A stretch of 64,000 nucleotides of DNA, from NCBI RefSeq assembly GCF_023973825.1, contig NC_090123.1, positions 661,001-725,000 on the forward strand, in the 5' to 3' direction. The notes under the pieces are model-generated. The model was not told where the DNA came from. It did no database searches and saw nothing but the letters and a program-made list of their open reading frames with translations. A program made the position numbers and the translations under genes. This stretch comes from Plasmodium brasilianum (Eukaryota; Apicomplexa; Aconoidasida; Haemosporida; Plasmodiidae). This document shows, one piece after another, positions 60,667 through 64,000 of this stretch. Position 1 is the first letter of the stretch; each line of letters begins with the position of its first letter.

Positions 60667-63600
60667 ATGTTTCTCTTCAAAAGGAAAGAGAGTAACAATC
60701 AAGAAGCGGAAAAAAAAAATGCACCAGCAAACAATCCTTTTCAAAATATTCAAAAAGATAGTCTAGACGAAAAGAAAGAAAACAATTCGCAAAATCAAGA
60801 AAATTTTAAAAACTCAAGTAAAAATAATCATGAGAAGGAAAAAAATAAAAATACAGAAGAAGAAAAAGAAACAACACACAATTCCATCTATAAAGGGGTA
60901 AATAACTCCCTTGCTCAATATATGCAAAATGATATAATTAAAAAAAATGAAAATGTAAAAGGTGCAACGAATACTATGAGTGATGAAGCTACCCCCCTTA
61001 ACTCTCTTCAAAAAGGTGTGCATAAAAATATTGTGAGAAAAAATATAGAGAGAAAAATTATTAACTTGTACAGCTCATCTAGTTCGGAGGGTGAAGAGGA
61101 AGCAAAGGAAGAAGCAAAGGAAGAAGCAAACGAAGAAGCAAAGGAAGAAGCAAACGAAGAAGCAAAGGAAGAAGAATCAAAGGCAGACATAGAAGCAACA
61201 GCAGTTGAAGGACGTTTTAATGAAGGCAAAAAGAACAAATTCGGAGGGGCACAAAATGAAACGAGCTTTAGCACTGTTAGAAGTAACAACATAGGAGTAG
61301 GAAAACAAAATGAAGGTAAAAAAATTTTTGCTAACATAACGAGTGAAGGTGAAAAATTAGTCTTTTTAACGAAAAAGGTTAGAGAAGAGAATAGAAAAAA
61401 GCTAGAAAGGAAAAATGAAATAATTGATGATACAAGTCGGGATTTACCTGGAAATTCTGTTTATAGAAGGGATGACAAGAGAACAAACTCATTGGATGTT
61501 AGACAACACCGGATCAAGAGGAGGACAGAAAGAGGTGGAGATGGAAGAAGGGATGATGTTGCAGAAAATGAGAAAAAGAGAAAAACCACAAGCGTAGGGG
61601 AAAGTGAACACAGCGATGAAAGTGAAGAGAATGAGGAGGGTGAGGAAGGCGAAAAGGGGGGAAGAAGGGAACACCCTAGCGGGAGGGACAAAAAGGGGGA
61701 TGGATTGAATAATAACAGTTATGATAACAGTTATTACAGTAAGAGGGAAAAGGAGAGGGATAAGAACAGGGATATGGATAAGGACTGGGAGGAGGGAAAG
61801 AGGCTTTCGAAAGATGATAACGGAATAGATCGAGCAGATTACACATACATGTACGCCAAACCCGAATCTCACCTGGCCGAATTGAACATGCTTCATGTGA
61901 GCAGCATGGAGAAGGAGGAAACACTGAAAGAGAAGGAACTGGAAATAATAAAACAACAATATTTAGGATTAAACAAGAAGAAGAAAAAAATGCAAAAACC
62001 ATCTGAGAAATTTCGAAATATATTTAACTTCGAATGGGATCAAGCAGAAGACACATCGAAAAATGATAGCAACCCGTTATACCAAAACAGGTTAGAACCA
62101 CAGTTACTATTTGGGAGAGGATATATAGCAGGTATAGATATAAGAGAACAAAGAAAGAAGAATAATTTTTATGATAAACTAGTTCAAAATAGAATAAATT
62201 TAAGTCTAAAAAAAAATACAGAATGTATAAATTATAGTCAAAGAAAAGAATATATCAGTAGTAGTACCAATAAGTCAATAATGGTTAACAGTTTAACAAG
62301 TAATAACTCATTATGTAAAAATAAAAGTGGACAATTTATTTATGAACCCAAAGTTAATAATATAATAAAAGATATACATCATAAACACTGGAGTGAAAAA
62401 AGTAGGGAAGAAATGACTGACAGAGATTGGCGTATTTTTAGAGAAGATAATGAAATATATATTAAAGGAGGAGTTGTACCACCACCTATTAGAAAATGGG
62501 AAGAATCTAACTTATCGACAGATTTATTAAAAGCAATTAAAAAAGCAAAATATGAAAAACCTACACCAATTCAAATGCAAGCTATTCCAATCGCATTAGA
62601 TATGAGAGATCTAATTGGTATAGCAGAAACAGGTTCAGGTAAAACTGCAGCATTTGTTTTGCCTATGTTATCTTATGTTAAACAGTTACCACCATTAACA
62701 TATGAAACTTCACAAGATGGTCCATATGCTCTTGTTATTGCACCATCAAGAGAGTTGGCTATACAAATATATGAAGAAACAAATAAATTTGCTTCTTACT
62801 GTTCATGTAGAACTGTAGCTGTTGTAGGAGGAAGAAATGCCGAATCACAAGCTTTCGAATTAAGAAGAGGAGTAGAAATTGTTATTGGTACACCAGGTAG
62901 ATTACAAGACTGTCTAGAAAAAGCATACACAGTATTGAATCAATGTAATTATGTTATACTTGATGAAGCTGATCGTATGATGGATATGGGTTTTGAAGAT
63001 ACTGTTCATTTCATTCTTGATAAAATACCGACTACTAATTTAAAATCGGAAGATGATGCTTTAGCATTACAAGAAGAAATGATGACTAAGGCTGGACATA
63101 GATTATATAGATTAACTCAAATGTTTTCTGCTACTATGCCTCCATCTGTAGAAAGGTTATCAAGAAAATATTTGAGAGCACCAGCATATATTTCCATTGG
63201 TGACCCTGGTGCAGGTAAAAGATCCATAGAACAAAAATTAGAATTCATTACTGAAGGTAAGAAAAAACAGAAATTACAAGAGCTGTTAGAAATATATGAA
63301 CCACCAATTATTGTTTTTGTTAATCAGAAAAAAGTGGCTGATATTATTGCAAAGTCTATAAGTAGAATGAAATTCAGAGCAGTAGCTTTACATGGTGGGA
63401 AGGCACAAGAAATAAGAGAACAAACTTTAAATGCTTTTAAAAATGCAGATTTCGACATTTTAGTAGCTACAGATGTTGCTGGAAGAGGTATAGATGTACA
63501 TGGGGTTAAACTAGTTATTAATTTTGATATGCCAAAAGATATTGAATCATATACTCATAGAATTGGTCGTACAGGTAGAGCTGGCATGAAGGGACTTGCC

Positions 63601-63771
63601 ATTTCTTTTGTCACAGAGCACGATACGCATCTTTTTTACGATTTGAAGCAATTCCTCTTATCTTCCAACAATATTGTACCCCTAGAGTTAGCCAACAACC
63701 CCGCCACCAAGGTTAAGCCGGGGACCGTTATGCAAACGCCAAAGAAAAATCAAATTCTGTACAAAAATTGA
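60667..63771 (+). CDS. DEAD-box RNA helicase Prp28/DDX23 (U5 snRNP)
   Basis: Single exon of 1034 residues. The N-terminal 450 residues are charged, with an EEAKEEAN repeat (about 138-172) and Arg/Lys/Asp/Glu-rich blocks where DDX23 has its RS-like region. Prp28-specific signatures follow: FEWDQAEDTSKNDSNPLY, LLFGRGYIAGIDIREQRKK, HWSEKSREEMTDRDWRIFRE and GGVVPPPIRKWEES. The helicase core has all motifs: PTPIQMQAIP (Q), AETGSGKT with K659 (I), PSRELA (Ia), TPGRL (Ib), DEAD at 766-769 (II), SAT at 821-823 (III), ATDVAGRGID (V) and HRIGRTGRAG at 964-973 (VI). Prp28 displaces U1 from the 5' splice site and allows the U6 handover. It fits a genome with introns in 5 of its 12 genes here. The start ATG at 60667 gives a continuous frame; no intron is needed. 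Confidence 0.96.
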   Translation: MFLFKRKESNNQEAEKKNAPANNPFQNIQKDSLDEKKENNSQNQENFKNSSKNNHEKEKNKNTEEEKETTHNSIYKGVNNSLAQYMQNDIIKKNENVKGATNTMSDEATPLNSLQKGVHKNIVRKNIERKIINLYSSSSSEGEEEAKEEAKEEANEEAKEEANEEAKEEESKADIEATAVEGRFNEGKKNKFGGAQNETSFSTVRSNNIGVGKQNEGKKIFANITSEGEKLVFLTKKVREENRKKLERKNEIIDDTSRDLPGNSVYRRDDKRTNSLDVRQHRIKRRTERGGDGRRDDVAENEKKRKTTSVGESEHSDESEENEEGEEGEKGGRREHPSGRDKKGDGLNNNSYDNSYYSKREKERDKNRDMDKDWEEGKRLSKDDNGIDRADYTYMYAKPESHLAELNMLHVSSMEKEETLKEKELEIIKQQYLGLNKKKKKMQKPSEKFRNIFNFEWDQAEDTSKNDSNPLYQNRLEPQLLFGRGYIAGIDIREQRKKNNFYDKLVQNRINLSLKKNTECINYSQRKEYISSSTNKSIMVNSLTSNNSLCKNKSGQFIYEPKVNNIIKDIHHKHWSEKSREEMTDRDWRIFREDNEIYIKGGVVPPPIRKWEESNLSTDLLKAIKKAKYEKPTPIQMQAIPIALDMRDLIGIAETGSGKTAAFVLPMLSYVKQLPPLTYETSQDGPYALVIAPSRELAIQIYEETNKFASYCSCRTVAVVGGRNAESQAFELRRGVEIVIGTPGRLQDCLEKAYTVLNQCNYVILDEADRMMDMGFEDTVHFILDKIPTTNLKSEDDALALQEEMMTKAGHRLYRLTQMFSATMPPSVERLSRKYLRAPAYISIGDPGAGKRSIEQKLEFITEGKKKQKLQELLEIYEPPIIVFVNQKKVADIIAKSISRMKFRAVALHGGKAQEIREQTLNAFKNADFDILVATDVAGRGIDVHGVKLVINFDMPKDIESYTHRIGRTGRAGMKGLAISFVTEHDTHLFYDLKQFLLSSNNIVPLELANNPATKVKPGTVMQTPKKNQILYKN
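61095..61185 (+). repeat. 12/24-nt Glu-Glu-Ala-Lys/Asn coding repeat in DDX23
   Basis: gaagcaaaggaa and gaagcaaacgaa units alternate, encoding EEAKEEAN. Confidence 0.85.
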
Positions 63772-64000
63772 GCGCAGGGGAAATAGATTTAATAAAAAAG
63801 AGTCATTATGTTTATGCTTATCTTTTTTTTTTTTTTTTTTTTTTCTTTTTTGGCTAACCGAGGTGCGTGCACACACTTACACATACATACAGGAGTACAT
63901 ATGTATCTCCTGGCACATCATTGAAAAAAATATGGGAGGCTTCAACATGTACAGTAAGTGCTCAATAAATCAAAGAACTAAGTTATGTGAGGGAGCACGA
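63772..64000. other. 3' flank of DDX23 at right edge
   Basis: A poly-T run at 63822-63844 and short TACA repeats follow the stop codon. Nothing else is seen. Confidence 0.6.

Overview
The window is nuclear DNA from a malaria parasite (genus Plasmodium). It has extreme A+T richness, long poly-A/T and TA tracts in every spacer, Asn/Asp/Lys-rich low-complexity insertions in large proteins, small GT-AG introns with T-rich acceptors, and recognisable Plasmodium versions of housekeeping genes (RPS24, V-ATPase subunit c, COX10). From memory (not checked), the order CCR4 / RPS24 / COX10 / V-ATPase c / ... / PUF1 / WDR26 / DDX23 matches P. falciparum chromosome 5. The gene is not P. falciparum by sequence feel; an AT-rich non-Laverania species such as P. 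malariae or P. ovale is plausible, but I cannot decide between them.

Layout. 0.4-2.5 kb (-): a ZC3HC1/NIPA-like nuclear-basket zinc protein. 6.8-15.6 kb (+): a giant CCR4 deadenylase (two exons). 19.3-19.9 kb (+): ribosomal protein eS24. 21.1-22.9 kb (-): COX10 haem farnesyltransferase. 26.4-28.1 kb (+): five-exon V-ATPase proteolipid c. 29.2-29.5 kb (-): mitochondrial ribosomal uL14. 31.0-31.9 kb (-): a histone stem-loop-binding protein (SLBP). 34.1-35.5 kb (+): an unrecognised four-exon gene. 36.9-38.8 kb (+): an unrecognised multi-exon protein with a signal peptide and a tail anchor. 43.5-49.7 kb (+): Pumilio protein PUF1, five exons, with a homopolymer frame break. 52.5-56.8 kb (-): WDR26/GID7-like LisH-CTLH-WD40 protein. 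60.7-63.8 kb (+): Prp28/DDX23 spliceosomal helicase. Spacers of 1-4.6 kb hold simple repeats and several minisatellites and no RNA gene that I can support.

Theme. Five of the twelve genes act on mRNA: CCR4 (deadenylation), PUF1 (3'UTR recognition; PUF proteins elsewhere recruit CCR4-NOT), SLBP (histone mRNA), Prp28 (splicing) and the ZC3HC1-like protein (nuclear basket). The most notable observations are the plant-type zinc domain in CCR4 in place of the leucine-rich repeats, an SLBP in a parasite thought to polyadenylate its histone mRNAs, a complete 8-repeat PUF code reading UGUAUAUA together with a PUF1 intron minisatellite packed with copies of that motif, and a membrane-protein gene with micro-exons where splicing appears to decide between an anchored and a soluble product. 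I did not find a clear wholly new system.
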